DNA from: Cardiobacterium valvarum
Lineage (GTDB): Bacteria; Pseudomonadota; Gammaproteobacteria; Cardiobacteriales; Cardiobacteriaceae
NCBI RefSeq assembly: GCF_900460955.1
Contig: NZ_UFUW01000001.1
Span: forward strand, 1,424,738-1,488,737
DNA: 64,000 nt
Direction of reading: 5' to 3'
In this document: positions 17,731 to 26,934 of the stretch, in pieces
Layout: each line of letters begins with the position of its first letter
Position numbering within the stretch: the first letter of the stretch is position 1
The notes under the pieces: generated by a model
What the model was told of the DNA's origin: nothing
What the model saw: only the letters and a program-made list of their open reading frames with translations
Databases searched by the model: none
Translations under genes and position numbers: made by a program

Positions 17731-19881
17731 ATGCTCAGACTATTGCGCAAAATCACGTCATTTACAGCTGCTCGCGGACAGGGAAGTGATGCAGACAGGA
17801 TGCTGGATTACCGCGAATTACCTGTGATGACGGCTGAGGAATTATTTGCCTTCACCAAACAGCAAACACGGCTGCGCAACATCAAGCGCATCGTGCAGAT
17901 TGACGATACGCGTTACAGAATTCTGTATCAGGAAGTGATTGAACGTTTTGCCGAGTTGGTACAACTGATGCCGGCGTCACAGGCACACCACCATGCTGTT
18001 CCCGGCGGGCTCTTTATTCACACGGTAGAGGTATTGGAACATGCACTTACCCTGCGCCAGCAATACAAATTGCCGCTGCTGGAAGCACAGGAAATACAAG
18101 AAGCACAGCGACACCTCTGGACATACGCCATTTTTGCCGCCGCGATCCTGCACGACGTGGGCAAGCGCCTGACCTTGGGACGTTTTGTCCTTAACAGGGA
18201 CAACCACTTTTTCGATCCGTTTGCGGCGGATATTGGCAAACTGGCGGGGCAGCGCTATCAGATCGTCTTTCATCAGCCCCGTTACCACAAAATGCACGAG
18301 CAGATGGGACTGGCCTTCATGGCTCATTTGTTCCCCCGCGTCGGGCTGGATTTTCTGCTACCGGAAATTCATGTGATGAAGGAACTGCTGGCCTATATCC
18401 ACGGCAATGTGGAAAACGACGGTTCCATAGGCCTGATCTTGCGTTTGGCCGACCAAGCCTCAACCGGGCATAGTTTGGCGCACAGCGACAGCCGCAAGTT
18501 CGCCAGTGCAAATCTGGAAAATATTGGCGAACGGCTGATGACCCAACTGAGACTTTTGTTGTCGAGCAATCATTTTGTCATCAATCGGGGCAACGGAAAC
18601 GTCTATACCTCGGCAGACGGCCACTTCACCTACATCGTCAGTAAGACGCTGGCCGATGATCTGCGATCCACGTTGGCGGAACAGGGACAGAAAGATATTC
18701 CCAGCGATAACAACCGCATCTTTGACATTTTCCAAGAATACGCGTTCGCAGAAACAAACCCCGATACGGGTCAGATCATTCACTACATCCGTCGTGCCTG
18801 GGGAGACAAAGTACAAACATTTAGCGTGATCAAATTCCGCAGCAACCGTCTGTTCAGGGTGCCGCCTCCTGAACTTGTCGGCGGAACGATTACCGAGGTC
18901 GCCGGAAAATCAGCGGAGCCTAGCAGCTTGCCAGCAAGCAGTATGCGCCCGGCAGAGCAGTCGGCAGTTCGGCCTGAAGCCGCTGTAGCCGGCGTCCCGG
19001 CACATACGATGGCTGTTGCAGCGGTAGTTAAAGAGGCGTGGGCACCTGAGCCAGAGAAATCCCCCTTCCCGGACAGCGTTGATGAAGCCTTTCCTGAAAC
19101 AGGTAGAAACCTACAATCCCCTGAAACAGAGAAAAGAGAAAGCGCTAATCCTGCGCCAGGTATATCGAATAAGAACGGGGGAGAGGTTGAACCTGATGAA
19201 GACCCATTTGGCACAACTGTACCGGTGCCCAGTCCGTTGATAGCTGAAGCAGCAGAAACAGGTACTACGTCAGCAGCAAATTTTGAAGACAGCACGGATG
19301 AAATCATCGATGACGTCCCTAGCGGCTACGGCAAAGAAGAAAAACAGAATCCTGAAACAGGTCAGGGGAAAGAAACGCCTGCAACAGGTGAAAGTACGGT
19401 TTCTACTGACGCAGGGGGGAATGCAGATACTGTTTCAGCAGAGCACACAGGGGTAGTGGATGCTGAAAGCGATTTGGGTGAACAGTTCCTGCTTTGGTGC
19501 CGAGCGCAAATCCGCCAAAAAGCCATCGTCATCAACCAATCCAGCGGTGTCATTCAAAAAGTGGCATACAAGCAACGGCAAGCAATCGCGGTTGTCACCC
19601 CCCGTATTTTTATCATGTTTGGTACCAGCCTTGGGCTGTCCGACCACTCAACAACTGTCAAACGCATTCAAAACGCCATTCACGCGAAAAAGCTCAATAT
19701 CCCCGCTCCGCGCGGACAAATTCATAAATTTATTATCAAGAAATCCGAGAGCAATCCTCTCGGTGGAAATAAGCCAATCCATCACTATTTATTTGAAATA
19801 GATAAATTTTGTGAGAATGATGCAGAGGTGAAAGAAATTATTATGAAGACGAAAAACAATGGAAATCTTGCACTTTGCTGA
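17731..19881 (+). CDS. traI: MOBH-type relaxase TraI (TraI_2 domain)
   Basis: A 716-residue relaxase. The N-terminal TraI_2 domain carries SQAHHHAVPGGLFIHTVEVL near residue 84 and the HD signature AAILHDVGKR near residue 139, the metal-binding residues of MOBH relaxases. From about 385 to 575 the protein is a Glu/Thr/Pro/Ala-rich linker. The C-terminal domain (about 580-705, starting LGEQFLLWCRAQIRQKAIVI) corresponds to the DUF1528/TraI_2_C domain. It would nick the origin of transfer and lead the strand into the recipient. The stop lies inside the beginning of an IS4-like remnant, and the last residues may have been altered by that insertion. Confidence 0.9.
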   Translation: MLRLLRKITSFTAARGQGSDADRMLDYRELPVMTAEELFAFTKQQTRLRNIKRIVQIDDTRYRILYQEVIERFAELVQLMPASQAHHHAVPGGLFIHTVEVLEHALTLRQQYKLPLLEAQEIQEAQRHLWTYAIFAAAILHDVGKRLTLGRFVLNRDNHFFDPFAADIGKLAGQRYQIVFHQPRYHKMHEQMGLAFMAHLFPRVGLDFLLPEIHVMKELLAYIHGNVENDGSIGLILRLADQASTGHSLAHSDSRKFASANLENIGERLMTQLRLLLSSNHFVINRGNGNVYTSADGHFTYIVSKTLADDLRSTLAEQGQKDIPSDNNRIFDIFQEYAFAETNPDTGQIIHYIRRAWGDKVQTFSVIKFRSNRLFRVPPPELVGGTITEVAGKSAEPSSLPASSMRPAEQSAVRPEAAVAGVPAHTMAVAAVVKEAWAPEPEKSPFPDSVDEAFPETGRNLQSPETEKRESANPAPGISNKNGGEVEPDEDPFGTTVPVPSPLIAEAAETGTTSAANFEDSTDEIIDDVPSGYGKEEKQNPETGQGKETPATGESTVSTDAGGNADTVSAEHTGVVDAESDLGEQFLLWCRAQIRQKAIVINQSSGVIQKVAYKQRQAIAVVTPRIFIMFGTSLGLSDHSTTVKRIQNAIHAKKLNIPAPRGQIHKFIIKKSESNPLGGNKPIHHYLFEIDKFCENDAEVKEIIMKTKNNGNLALC

Positions 19882-21203
19882 GAAAGTCATTACATTTTGC
19901 AGCGTAGCAGTTCAGGATGCTACGGCAGGGAATGGATTCTATGACGCAAAGGTTTCTTCCCAACTCAAACCCAGCGACCATACACACAATGAACCTGCAC
20001 TGCCCCAAACCGACAAGCGCCTTGTCCGCAGCTATCAAGGATACGTAAAAAACCACATCAGCCCCTGCACACCATTCGGCGGTATGCGCGCTCCCTTTAG
20101 CGTCGTCAAGCGCAAAACCCACACGCAAAAGCTGTCCTGTTTCCTGAAAAATCCAGTGATTAGCATCGAAAAACCCAGTGCCGCCCTGATTCCGTGTGCG
20201 CGTGACAACATCAGCCGTCACGCAGCGAAACACATCCCCGTTGCTCACGACTGGTCGAAAAACGGCGTTGAACACAAAAACAAAATCGACACCCTGTCAC
20301 CCCCATATGACCGGGGCTACGAACTACAAAGCATCTCCGCCATCAACGCCGCTGACGAGCAGCCTCCCGCCGTATTGGCGCAAAACCCCGTGACCAAAGA
20401 CACCGTGCACAGAAGCTATGGCCACAGCGACAAAATGTTGCACTTGGACTGCGCATGGCGCACATTGCCGCGCAAAATCACCCCACGGAAAAACAGAGCC
20501 TTATCCATAATTATTGACCGCGAAGCCGATAGCGTTTACCACCTGTGCGAATGGAACGCAGCGGGGCATCCATTCCTGGTGCGGATGCGCGGATACAGCG
20601 GCGTGACACGCGACGGCAAAACGTACAAAGCACAAGAACTTGAGCGGGAACCTTCTACAAAAACGTGCATTACCAGGGCAAACAGGTGGCGCTGGAAGTG
20701 GCGGGGACGGAAGTTGTATTGACGCAAACGGGCAAAGGGCGGCATACCCCGCTGAAAGCAAAAATGAACTGCGTACGGTTGAAGACGGCGGGGAAGACGA
20801 TGGCGTTGTGGATACTGCTGACGAATACGGGAATTACGGCGCGGGAAGCGGCACAGTATGACGAGACTACCGCTGGCGGATCGAGAGCGACTGCAAACTG
20901 TTGAAGAGCGCGGGCTACCGGGTGGAGGGCTGGTAGCAGGAAACGGGGGAAAGGATTTGCAATCGGTTGCTGATTGTGGCGCAGAGCTGCCTGCAGGTGT
21001 GGCAGCTGCAAAGTGACCGGAGTGAAGCGGGGCGGCGGCTGTGTGAGTTTCTGATGCGGCTATCGGGCCGACAGACGAAGAAGGGGCGTGAGATTACCGC
21101 CCCTGCGCTCCTGGAAGGGATGCTTAAGCTGTTGTCAGCACAAGAATTATTGGAGTTTATGACACTGGAAGAGATAAGGGGGCTGTTGTTCGGGGTGGAG
21201 ATG
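19859..21203 (+). pseudogene. IS4-family transposase remnant (frameshifted)
   Basis: Three frames together spell an IS4-type transposase. The first, to about 20660, contains PVAHDWSKNG, PPYDRGYELQSISAIN and SIIIDREADSVYHLCEWNAA. The second, from about 20665, reads MHYQGKQVALEVAGTEVVL to TNTGITAREA. The third, from about 20868, reads YYRWRIESDCKLLKSAGYRV then W-stop-Q and ERICNRLLIVAQSC, followed by LMRLSGRQTKKGREITAPAL. The R-(3)-E-(6)-K signature is still readable. At least two frameshifts and one in-frame stop make it inactive. It adjoins the 3' end of traI, so its insertion probably cut the ICE here. Terminal repeats were not found. Confidence 0.85.
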
Positions 21204-21247
21204 GGTAGATACCTATGGCCAAGCGGGATAAATGCTAAACAGGAAAT

Positions 21248-21274
21248 AAAAAACGGCGGTTACCCGCCGTTTTT
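21248..21274. terminator. Bidirectional terminator between the IS remnant and asd
   Basis: An 11-base stem (AAAAACGGCGG with its complement) closes on a four-base loop, with A-run and T-run on either side. It serves asd, transcribed leftward, and any transcript coming from the relaxase side. Confidence 0.85.
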
Positions 21275-21292
21275 GCTTCATCAAGCGGCTAA

Positions 21293-22402
21293 TCAGTCCA
21301 CCAGGATGCGCAACATACGGCGCAGTGGTTCTGCCGCGCCCCACAGCAGCTGGTCGCCGACGGTGAAGGCGCTGATGTATTCCCCGCCCATCGCCAGTTT
21401 GCGCAGGCGGCCGACCGGGACGCTCAGGGTGCCGCTGACTTTGGCCGGACTGAGTTCCTGCATGCTCGCTTCTTTTTCGTTGGGGACGACTTTCACCCAG
21501 TCGTTGTGTTTGGCGAGCAGTTGTTCGATTTCGGCAATCGGCAGGTCTTTTTTCAGTTTCAGGGTCAGCGCCTGGCTGTGGCAACGCATCGCGCCGACGC
21601 GGATGCAGAGGCCGTCCACCGGAATGGGGTTGGCACTGCGGCCCAGGATTTTGTTGCTTTCCACCCCGCCTTTCCATTCTTCTTTGGATTGGCCGTTACC
21701 GAGGTCGGCGTCAATCCAGGGGATGAGGCTGCCGGCGAGCGGCACGCCAAAGTTGGCTTTGGGGTAGTCATCGCTGCGCAGGGCGGCGCTGACTTTGCGG
21801 TCGATGTCGAGGATGGCGCTGTGCGCGTCAGCGAGTTCGTCCGCCACTTGTGCGTGCAGGTAGCCCATGCCGGCGAGCAGTTCGCGCATGTTTTTCGCGC
21901 CCGCGCCGGAGGCTGCCTGATAGGTCATGCTGGTTGCCCATGCGACGAGGTCGTTTTCAAAGAGGCCGCCGAGCGCCATCAGCATCAGGGAAACGGTGCA
22001 GTTACCGCCGATGAAGTCTTTTTTGCCGTCGCGGATGGCGGCGTCAATGACGTGGCGGTTGACCGGGTCAAGGATGATGACGGCGCGATCGTCCATGCGC
22101 AGGGCAGAGGCGGCGTCAATCCAGTAGCCGTCCCAGCCGTGCGCGCGCAGTTGCGGGTGGATGGCCTTGCTGTAATCGCCGCCCTGGCAGGTGAGGATGA
22201 TGTCCATCGCGGCAAGGGCATCAAGGTTGTGTGCGTCTTGCAGGGTTTTACCGCTTCCGGCGAAGGTGGGTGCCGCTTCGCCTGCTTGTGAGGTAGAAAA
22301 GAGGGTGGTCTCAACGTGGGCGAAGTCGCCTTCTGCCTGCATCCGCTCGATGAGTACGGAGCCGACCATGCCGCGCCAGCCGACGATGCCGAGTTTTTTC
22401 AT
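21293..22402 (-). CDS. asd: Aspartate-semialdehyde dehydrogenase
   Basis: A 369-residue cytoplasmic enzyme that reduces aspartyl phosphate to aspartate semialdehyde, the branch point to lysine, diaminopimelate, threonine and methionine. The NADP-binding start is [20 protein letters not shown]. The catalytic Cys lies in [11 protein letters not shown] near residue 136, with [12 protein letters not shown] and [16 protein letters not shown] further on. Length agrees with the E. coli type (about 367). The start at 22402 has GAGGAAC upstream; the longer open frame upstream has no coding character. It is monocistronic by position. Confidence 0.97.
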   Translation of the reverse strand: MKKLGIVGWRGMVGSVLIERMQAEGDFAHVETTLFSTSQAGEAAPTFAGSGKTLQDAHNLDALAAMDIILTCQGGDYSKAIHPQLRAHGWDGYWIDAASALRMDDRAVIILDPVNRHVIDAAIRDGKKDFIGGNCTVSLMLMALGGLFENDLVAWATSMTYQAASGAGAKNMRELLAGMGYLHAQVADELADAHSAILDIDRKVSAALRSDDYPKANFGVPLAGSLIPWIDADLGNGQSKEEWKGGVESNKILGRSANPIPVDGLCIRVGAMRCHSQALTLKLKKDLPIAEIEQLLAKHNDWVKVVPNEKEASMQELSPAKVSGTLSVPVGRLRKLAMGGEYISAFTVGDQLLWGAAEPLRRMLRILVD

Positions 22403-22472
22403 GGGTGTTCCTCTAAATTTTGAATGGGAGCGGGGTTTTATCACTTTTGCCCACGGACAGGCAAGCGGGGAC

Positions 22473-23036
22473 TCAGGCGAGCCGCTTGAGGCAGGCGGTA
22501 AGCTGTTGCTGCACCAGGGCGCGGATGGCGCCGAGGTTGTCATCCGGCGCGGGAATGCGGATAAGCGGGATACCCGCCGCCGCCAGAACGATGTCCTTGA
22601 TTTTGTCGTTGATGCGGGCAATGTCGCGGCTGAGGCCGTGCCCGCTGCCGTCGATTTCGATAACGGCCAGCGGGCGCAGTTCGTGGTCGATGACAAGCAG
22701 ATCCACCCGCTTGCTGTTCACCGCCCAATAGGCACAACGGTCTTTGCTTTGCAGGATTTCGCCGAGGCTGACTTGCAGGAGCACTTGTTCGTTGCGGCGG
22801 CGTTTTTGCACGATGTCAACGGCGGTCTGGTAGGCGGCTTTTTCGAGACGGTTGGCGAGCGGCTTCGCCTGAAAGGGCGCCCCGCGCACCGCTTGCAGGT
22901 GTTCGCGGGCGCGTTGCAGGATGGGGTTGTTCTTGTCGCTTTTTTGCCGCTGGCGGCGGCGCAGGCGAATGATGCCGAGAATGAGCAGCGCCGCGATGAT
23001 AAAGAGGGCGACGCCGATAAGGCAGTTATGCGGCAT
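22473..23036 (-). CDS. DUF2726-domain membrane-anchored protein
   Basis: A 187-residue protein with one N-terminal membrane helix (residues 5-23) and a cytoplasmic DUF2726 domain. The domain shows [20 protein letters not shown], then EIDGSGHG and [17 protein letters not shown], resembling a PD-(D/E)XK nuclease-like fold (D..v....pl.vIE.DG). The biological role is unknown. It begins three bases after ccmB and is probably cotranscribed with it. Confidence 0.82.
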   Translation of the reverse strand: MPHNCLIGVALFIIAALLILGIIRLRRRQRQKSDKNNPILQRAREHLQAVRGAPFQAKPLANRLEKAAYQTAVDIVQKRRRNEQVLLQVSLGEILQSKDRCAYWAVNSKRVDLLVIDHELRPLAVIEIDGSGHGLSRDIARINDKIKDIVLAAAGIPLIRIPAPDDNLGAIRALVQQQLTACLKRLA

Positions 23037-23039
23037 GGT

Positions 23040-23702
23040 TCAGGGCAGGTGCTGCGCTTTGAGGGCGAGGGTGGCGAAGGGGATGATGGTGATGAGGGCA
23101 AAGAGGCTGAAGGCACCGAGCAGGGCGTAATGACCGCCAATGGCGAGGCCGAGCAGGTTGTCATGCCCGGCGGTGACACCGATGATGAGGATGGGGATGT
23201 AGAGCGGCACGACGATAAGGAAGCGCAGGAAGGTACCGTGCGTTTGCGCAAGCGTCAGCACGGCGCCGAGCGCGCCGATGAGCAGCAGCGGCAGGCTGCC
23301 GAGGGCGAGCAGCGCTGCGGTGGCGGGGATGTTCGCGACGGGGATGTGCAGCATCAGTGCGAGCAGCGGCAGGATGGCGAGGAGCGGCAGGGTGAAACGC
23401 AGCCAGGCGGCGGCGAGTTTGGCGGGCAGGAGTAGCCATAGATCGGGCAGGTGGAGGCGGTCCTGACTGAGGGTACCGTCGGCGTAATCGGCGGCGAAGA
23501 GTTGTTCGCCGGCAAGCAGGGCGGCAAGCAACAGCGCAATCCACAGTGCGGCGGGAGCGGTGCGCAGCAGGGTGTCGTTATCCGCACCGCTTGCGAGCGG
23601 GAAGAGGATGATGGTGAGGGTGTAGAAGAGGAGCGGTTGCAGGATAGTCTGCGGATTACGCAGACTGGTGTGCAGTTCGCGGCGGATGAGGGTGGCAAGC
23701 AT
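23040..23702 (-). CDS. ccmB: Heme exporter permease CcmB, standing alone
   Basis: A 220-residue integral membrane protein with six hydrophobic segments and the family start LIRRELHTSLRNPQTILQPLLFYTLTIILFPLA. CcmB is the permease part of the CcmAB(C) complex that serves c-type cytochrome maturation. Normally ccmA lies just upstream and ccmC downstream. Here the upstream neighbour is a divergent lipoprotein gene and the downstream one encodes a DUF2726 protein, so the gene is separated from any other ccm gene in this window. The frame is intact. Confidence 0.9.
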   Translation of the reverse strand: MLATLIRRELHTSLRNPQTILQPLLFYTLTIILFPLASGADNDTLLRTAPAALWIALLLAALLAGEQLFAADYADGTLSQDRLHLPDLWLLLPAKLAAAWLRFTLPLLAILPLLALMLHIPVANIPATAALLALGSLPLLLIGALGAVLTLAQTHGTFLRFLIVVPLYIPILIIGVTAGHDNLLGLAIGGHYALLGAFSLFALITIIPFATLALKAQHLP

Positions 23703-23778
23703 GGGGCAGGCGGTAATAACGGGGCGCGCAAGGATATACCCACCGCGCGGTGTGTGTCATACGCTTTTTGCTGCCGGT

Positions 23779-23806
23779 TTGTTATCGCGCCGTTTCGCGG
23801 CATAAT
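23779..23806 (+). promoter_or_regulatory. Candidate sigma-70 promoter for the surface lipoprotein
   Basis: TTGTTA at 23779-23784 and CATAAT at 23801-23806 are 16 bases apart, about 50 bases before the lipoprotein ATG, which itself has an AAGGAG ribosome site. Confidence 0.5.
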
Positions 23807-23854
23807 ATCACTGCGACTTTGTCGCCCAATCCATAAACATCAAGGAGTTAACGG

Positions 23855-24634
23855 ATGAAATTACAAACCCTCGGACTGAGTATCGCCACCGCCCTCTTGC
23901 TGGCTGCCTGCGGCGGCGGCAGCGACAACACCACCCCGGCTGACCCGCAAAAACCCTCTAACCCGCAAAAGCCTACTACCCCGCCACCGGGCAACAACAA
24001 CGTCAGCGGCACGTATAAAGGCAACGTCTTCGTGGTGCCGGTCGGCTCCATGCCGGGCAGCCTCGCCGATGCCAGAGCGACCAGCAGCAACAATCTCGCT
24101 GTCCTGAACGCCAATGGCAAACAGATTGCCCTGCAACTGCCCGGCATCTTTTCCGGCGGCATGACCAGTATGAAAGGCGCCACTATCAACGGACAAAGCT
24201 ACAAGCTCTTCATCGCCAGTGGCAGCCGCTATGCCAACAGTAAATTCGGCTATATCAACAACGGCAACGAAGACTACATCTTCAGTCAGGGTGCCTATAC
24301 CACCAATATGCCGACCAGCGGCACGGTTACCTACCAAGGGGATGCCGCCGTTGGTCGCTCCGCTGTCGCCAATACCGCTATTTCCAGCTTCACGGCTGAT
24401 TTTGGTAAAAAAACCCTCACCGGCAGCATCACACAGGCAGCGAGGAGCGATGTGCAGTTCCAACCGGTCAACATCAACGCCACCATCAATGGCAACGCTT
24501 TCAGCACGGCGGATAACGCCACCGTCAGAAGCACCGGGCACTTCTACGGTGATAACGCCCGCGAAGTCGGCGGTGTCTTCCATGACAGCAGCCAATCGCT
24601 GGTGGGTAGCTTCGGCGCCATCCGCAGCAATTAA
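23855..24634 (+). CDS. Slam-dependent-type surface lipoprotein with TbpB-like barrel domain
   Basis: A 259-residue lipoprotein with lipobox LLLAAC (Cys at residue 19), followed by GGGS and a Pro-rich linker to about residue 50. The C-terminal part has the eight-stranded barrel pattern of TbpB-like and factor-H-binding-like domains: YQGDAAVGRS, SSFTADFGKKTLTGSI and the end GHFYGDNAREVGGVFHDSSQ then GSFGAIR. Such proteins are moved to the cell surface by Slam translocons and bind host ligands or metal carriers. No slam gene lies next to it. The ligand cannot be told from the sequence. Confidence 0.8.
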   Translation: MKLQTLGLSIATALLLAACGGGSDNTTPADPQKPSNPQKPTTPPPGNNNVSGTYKGNVFVVPVGSMPGSLADARATSSNNLAVLNANGKQIALQLPGIFSGGMTSMKGATINGQSYKLFIASGSRYANSKFGYINNGNEDYIFSQGAYTTNMPTSGTVTYQGDAAVGRSAVANTAISSFTADFGKKTLTGSITQAARSDVQFQPVNINATINGNAFSTADNATVRSTGHFYGDNAREVGGVFHDSSQSLVGSFGAIRSN

Positions 24635-24759
24635 TACCACCCCCCTGGAAAATAATCTGAGTGTGTTGGCGCGTCTCGCCGTATTAAACATACTGTCTTT
24701 GCCGCACCACCTTCTCACCTTATTTCCGGGATTGGCATACGCGCTCACCGCGTAACGGC

Positions 24760-24786
24760 AAAAAGGGCTGCATTGCAGCCCTTTTT
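24760..24786 (+). terminator. Rho-independent terminator after the lipoprotein gene
   Basis: A 12-base stem beginning AAAAAGGGCTGC with loop ATT, ending in five T residues, lies 125 bases after the lipoprotein stop. Confidence 0.85.
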
Positions 24787-24866
24787 CATTGGCGGGGCGC
24801 CGCACCACCGCCCTACCCTGCTCCCGCGTTTTGCTATGATGACGCGGCTTTTTTGAGGAGATATTT

Positions 24867-25682
24867 ATGTTCAAGCCGCAACTGGTCTTTTTTGATATTG
24901 ACGACACCCTGTTCCGCAAATGGGAAAACTTCCTGCCCGAATCGGTGCTGCCCGCCTTTCAGGCGCTGCATGAAGCAGGCGTGATGGTGGCGATCGCCAC
25001 TGGCCGCAGCCCCTGTGCCATTCCCACCAAAGTGCAGGCGGTGATAGAGGCGGTCGGCCTTGACGTGCTGGTGTCCATCAACGGTCAGTTCAACCGTTTT
25101 CGCGGTGAGACCATCGCCTCGCATCCCATCGATCCCGCCGATATTGCCGAGGTCATCCGCATCTGCCGCGCCCATGACTGGGACTACGGCTTTATCTCGG
25201 AAGAAAAAATGGCGCTCTCCTCCGACCGCCAGCGCGTGCACGATTCGCTCTACGGTACGGTGCCGTATGAGACCGACCCGGATTATTGGCAGCGCCACCC
25301 CATCTATCAGATGAACGTCTTTATCACCGCCGAGGAAGAGGCTGAACTCGCCGCAAGCGGCTTTTTGCAGCGCGGCTATCAGACGATCCGCTGGCATCCG
25401 CTGGCTATGGATTTATTGCACGCAGACGGCAGCAAGGCGCGCGGCATCCGCGAAGTCTGCGCGGTACTTGATATACCGCTGGCGCAGGTGATGGCCTTCG
25501 GCGACGAACTGAACGATCTGGAAATGTTCAAAACCGTCGGCTTCGGCGTGGCGATGGGCGACGGGCGCGAGGAATTGAAAGCGCTGGCCAAATACGTGAC
25601 CACCCCGCTGGAAGAACACGGTGTCTTTAACGCGCTGGTGCAGCTCGGCGTGATTGACCGCAAGCCCTGGGGGGCCGCATGA
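24867..25682 (+). CDS. HAD-superfamily (Cof-type) phosphatase, copy 1
   Basis: A 271-residue cytoplasmic hydrolase. HAD motif I is VFFDIDDTLF (nucleophile Asp near residue 9), motif II is IATGRS, motif III includes the Lys in DGSKARGI, and motif IV is AFGDELNDLEMF. The type IIB cap lies between motifs II and III. These enzymes remove phosphate from sugar phosphates, cofactors or pyridoxal phosphate; the substrate is not predictable. GAGGAG precedes the ATG. Its stop overlaps the start of a close paralogue (ATGA). Confidence 0.9.
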   Translation: MFKPQLVFFDIDDTLFRKWENFLPESVLPAFQALHEAGVMVAIATGRSPCAIPTKVQAVIEAVGLDVLVSINGQFNRFRGETIASHPIDPADIAEVIRICRAHDWDYGFISEEKMALSSDRQRVHDSLYGTVPYETDPDYWQRHPIYQMNVFITAEEEAELAASGFLQRGYQTIRWHPLAMDLLHADGSKARGIREVCAVLDIPLAQVMAFGDELNDLEMFKTVGFGVAMGDGREELKALAKYVTTPLEEHGVFNALVQLGVIDRKPWGAA

Positions 25683-26470
25683 CACCGAAAATCATCTTCT
25701 TCGACATCGACGAGACGCTCTACCGCAAGGCGACGAATTACCTGCCCGATTCCACCGCCCGCGCCATCCGTGCCCTGAAAGCGCGCGGCATCATCCCGGC
25801 AATTGCGACTGGCCGCACGCTCGCTGCGCTGCCGGACAAGGTGCGCGCCCTGGCGGACGCCGAAGGCATCGAGCTTTTCGTCACCATCAACGGCCAGTAC
25901 AACGCCTTTCGCGGCGAACCCATCGCCTGCAACCCGATGGGCCTCACCGAAATCGAGCGTTTCACCGCGCTTTTCCGTCGCCATGGCTGGGATTACACCT
26001 TCGTCGGCGCAGAGAAAATGGCGTCATCCAGCAGCAATCCGCGCGTCAATGAAGCATTGGCGGGCATCGGTCCGTATATCGTTGACCCCGATTACTACCG
26101 ACACCAACCGGTGTACCAATTCCTGCTCTACATTGACCCCACCGAAGAAACGACGCTGAATGACAGCGGCGAATTGGGCCGCGAATATCACGCCATGCGC
26201 TGGCACCCGTTTTCTGTGGACCTCCTGCACGCCGAAGGCAGCAAGGCACGCGGCATCCGCAGCGTCTGTGCCGCGCTGGGCGTGCCGCTTGCCGAGACGA
26301 TGGCCTTCGGCGACGGCCTGAACGACGTGGAAATGTTCAAAACCGTCGGTTTTGGTGTGGCAATGGGCGACGCCGTACCGGAACTGCGCGCCGTTGCCCA
26401 AATGCAAACCGGCACCGTCGAAGAAGACGGCATCTACAACGCCCTGAAAAAACTGGAAATCATCCCATGA
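25679..26470 (+). CDS. HAD-superfamily (Cof-type) phosphatase, copy 2
   Basis: A 263-residue hydrolase with motif I IIFFDIDETLYRKATNYLP, motif II IATGRT, a motif III Lys in EGSKARGIRSV and motif IV AFGDGLNDVEMFKTVGFGVA. It is strongly similar to the preceding protein along its whole length, so the pair arose by tandem duplication and then diverged, mainly in the cap. Start and stop overlap both neighbours by four bases, which gives a tightly coupled three-gene unit with the NosL-like gene. Confidence 0.9.
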   Translation: MTPKIIFFDIDETLYRKATNYLPDSTARAIRALKARGIIPAIATGRTLAALPDKVRALADAEGIELFVTINGQYNAFRGEPIACNPMGLTEIERFTALFRRHGWDYTFVGAEKMASSSSNPRVNEALAGIGPYIVDPDYYRHQPVYQFLLYIDPTEETTLNDSGELGREYHAMRWHPFSVDLLHAEGSKARGIRSVCAALGVPLAETMAFGDGLNDVEMFKTVGFGVAMGDAVPELRAVAQMQTGTVEEDGIYNALKKLEIIP

Positions 26471-26934
26471 AAAACTTCCTCGCCCTCATCCTCGCCGCCA
26501 GCCTGCTCACCGCCTGCGGCGACGACAAACCCGCCGTCCGCCTCGAAGCGGAGGCGACCATCCCCGCCGACGCGCACGACTACTTCAACCACATGGGCCT
26601 GCACGACACACGCGGCAGCAAAGGCCAGGTGCGCCTGAGCGAAAGCGGCGAAACCGTGTGGTTCGACAGCGCCCGCACCCTGCTCACCTACCTGCGCCTG
26701 CCGGAAACCGCCAACCAGCCGCTCACCGCCTACATCAGCACCTTCGAGCCGCCGGCGCACTGGCTGCCGGTTGATGACGCCTGGTTCGTGCAGACACCGC
26801 AGTCCGCCGAACTTATCGGCAAGGATGACTACTTCCCTTTCCCCAGCGAAGAAACGGCGCAAGCCTTTGCCAATGTGCACCAAGGCAAAGTGCTGCGCGG
26901 CAAAGACATCAGCGCAGCGGATTTGGGGCTGTGA
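26467..26934 (+). CDS. NosL-like copper-binding lipoprotein
   Basis: A 155-residue lipoprotein (lipobox LLTAC, Cys at residue 18). The block YFNHMGLHDTRGSKGQVRL and WFDSARTLLTYLRLPE, then WLPVDDAWFVQ and FPSEETAQAFANVHQGKVL, follows the NosL pattern of nitrous oxide reductase accessory proteins that carry Cu(I). No nos genes are in view, so it may serve another copper enzyme. Coupling to two HAD phosphatases is unusual. The identification is by remembered pattern. Confidence 0.7.
   Translation: MKNFLALILAASLLTACGDDKPAVRLEAEATIPADAHDYFNHMGLHDTRGSKGQVRLSESGETVWFDSARTLLTYLRLPETANQPLTAYISTFEPPAHWLPVDDAWFVQTPQSAELIGKDDYFPFPSEETAQAFANVHQGKVLRGKDISAADLGL

Noticed and set aside
23861-24919. A 352-codon open frame antisense to the surface lipoprotein
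   Set aside because: The sense strand has a lipobox, a promoter, a ribosome site and a terminator; the antisense frame has none.
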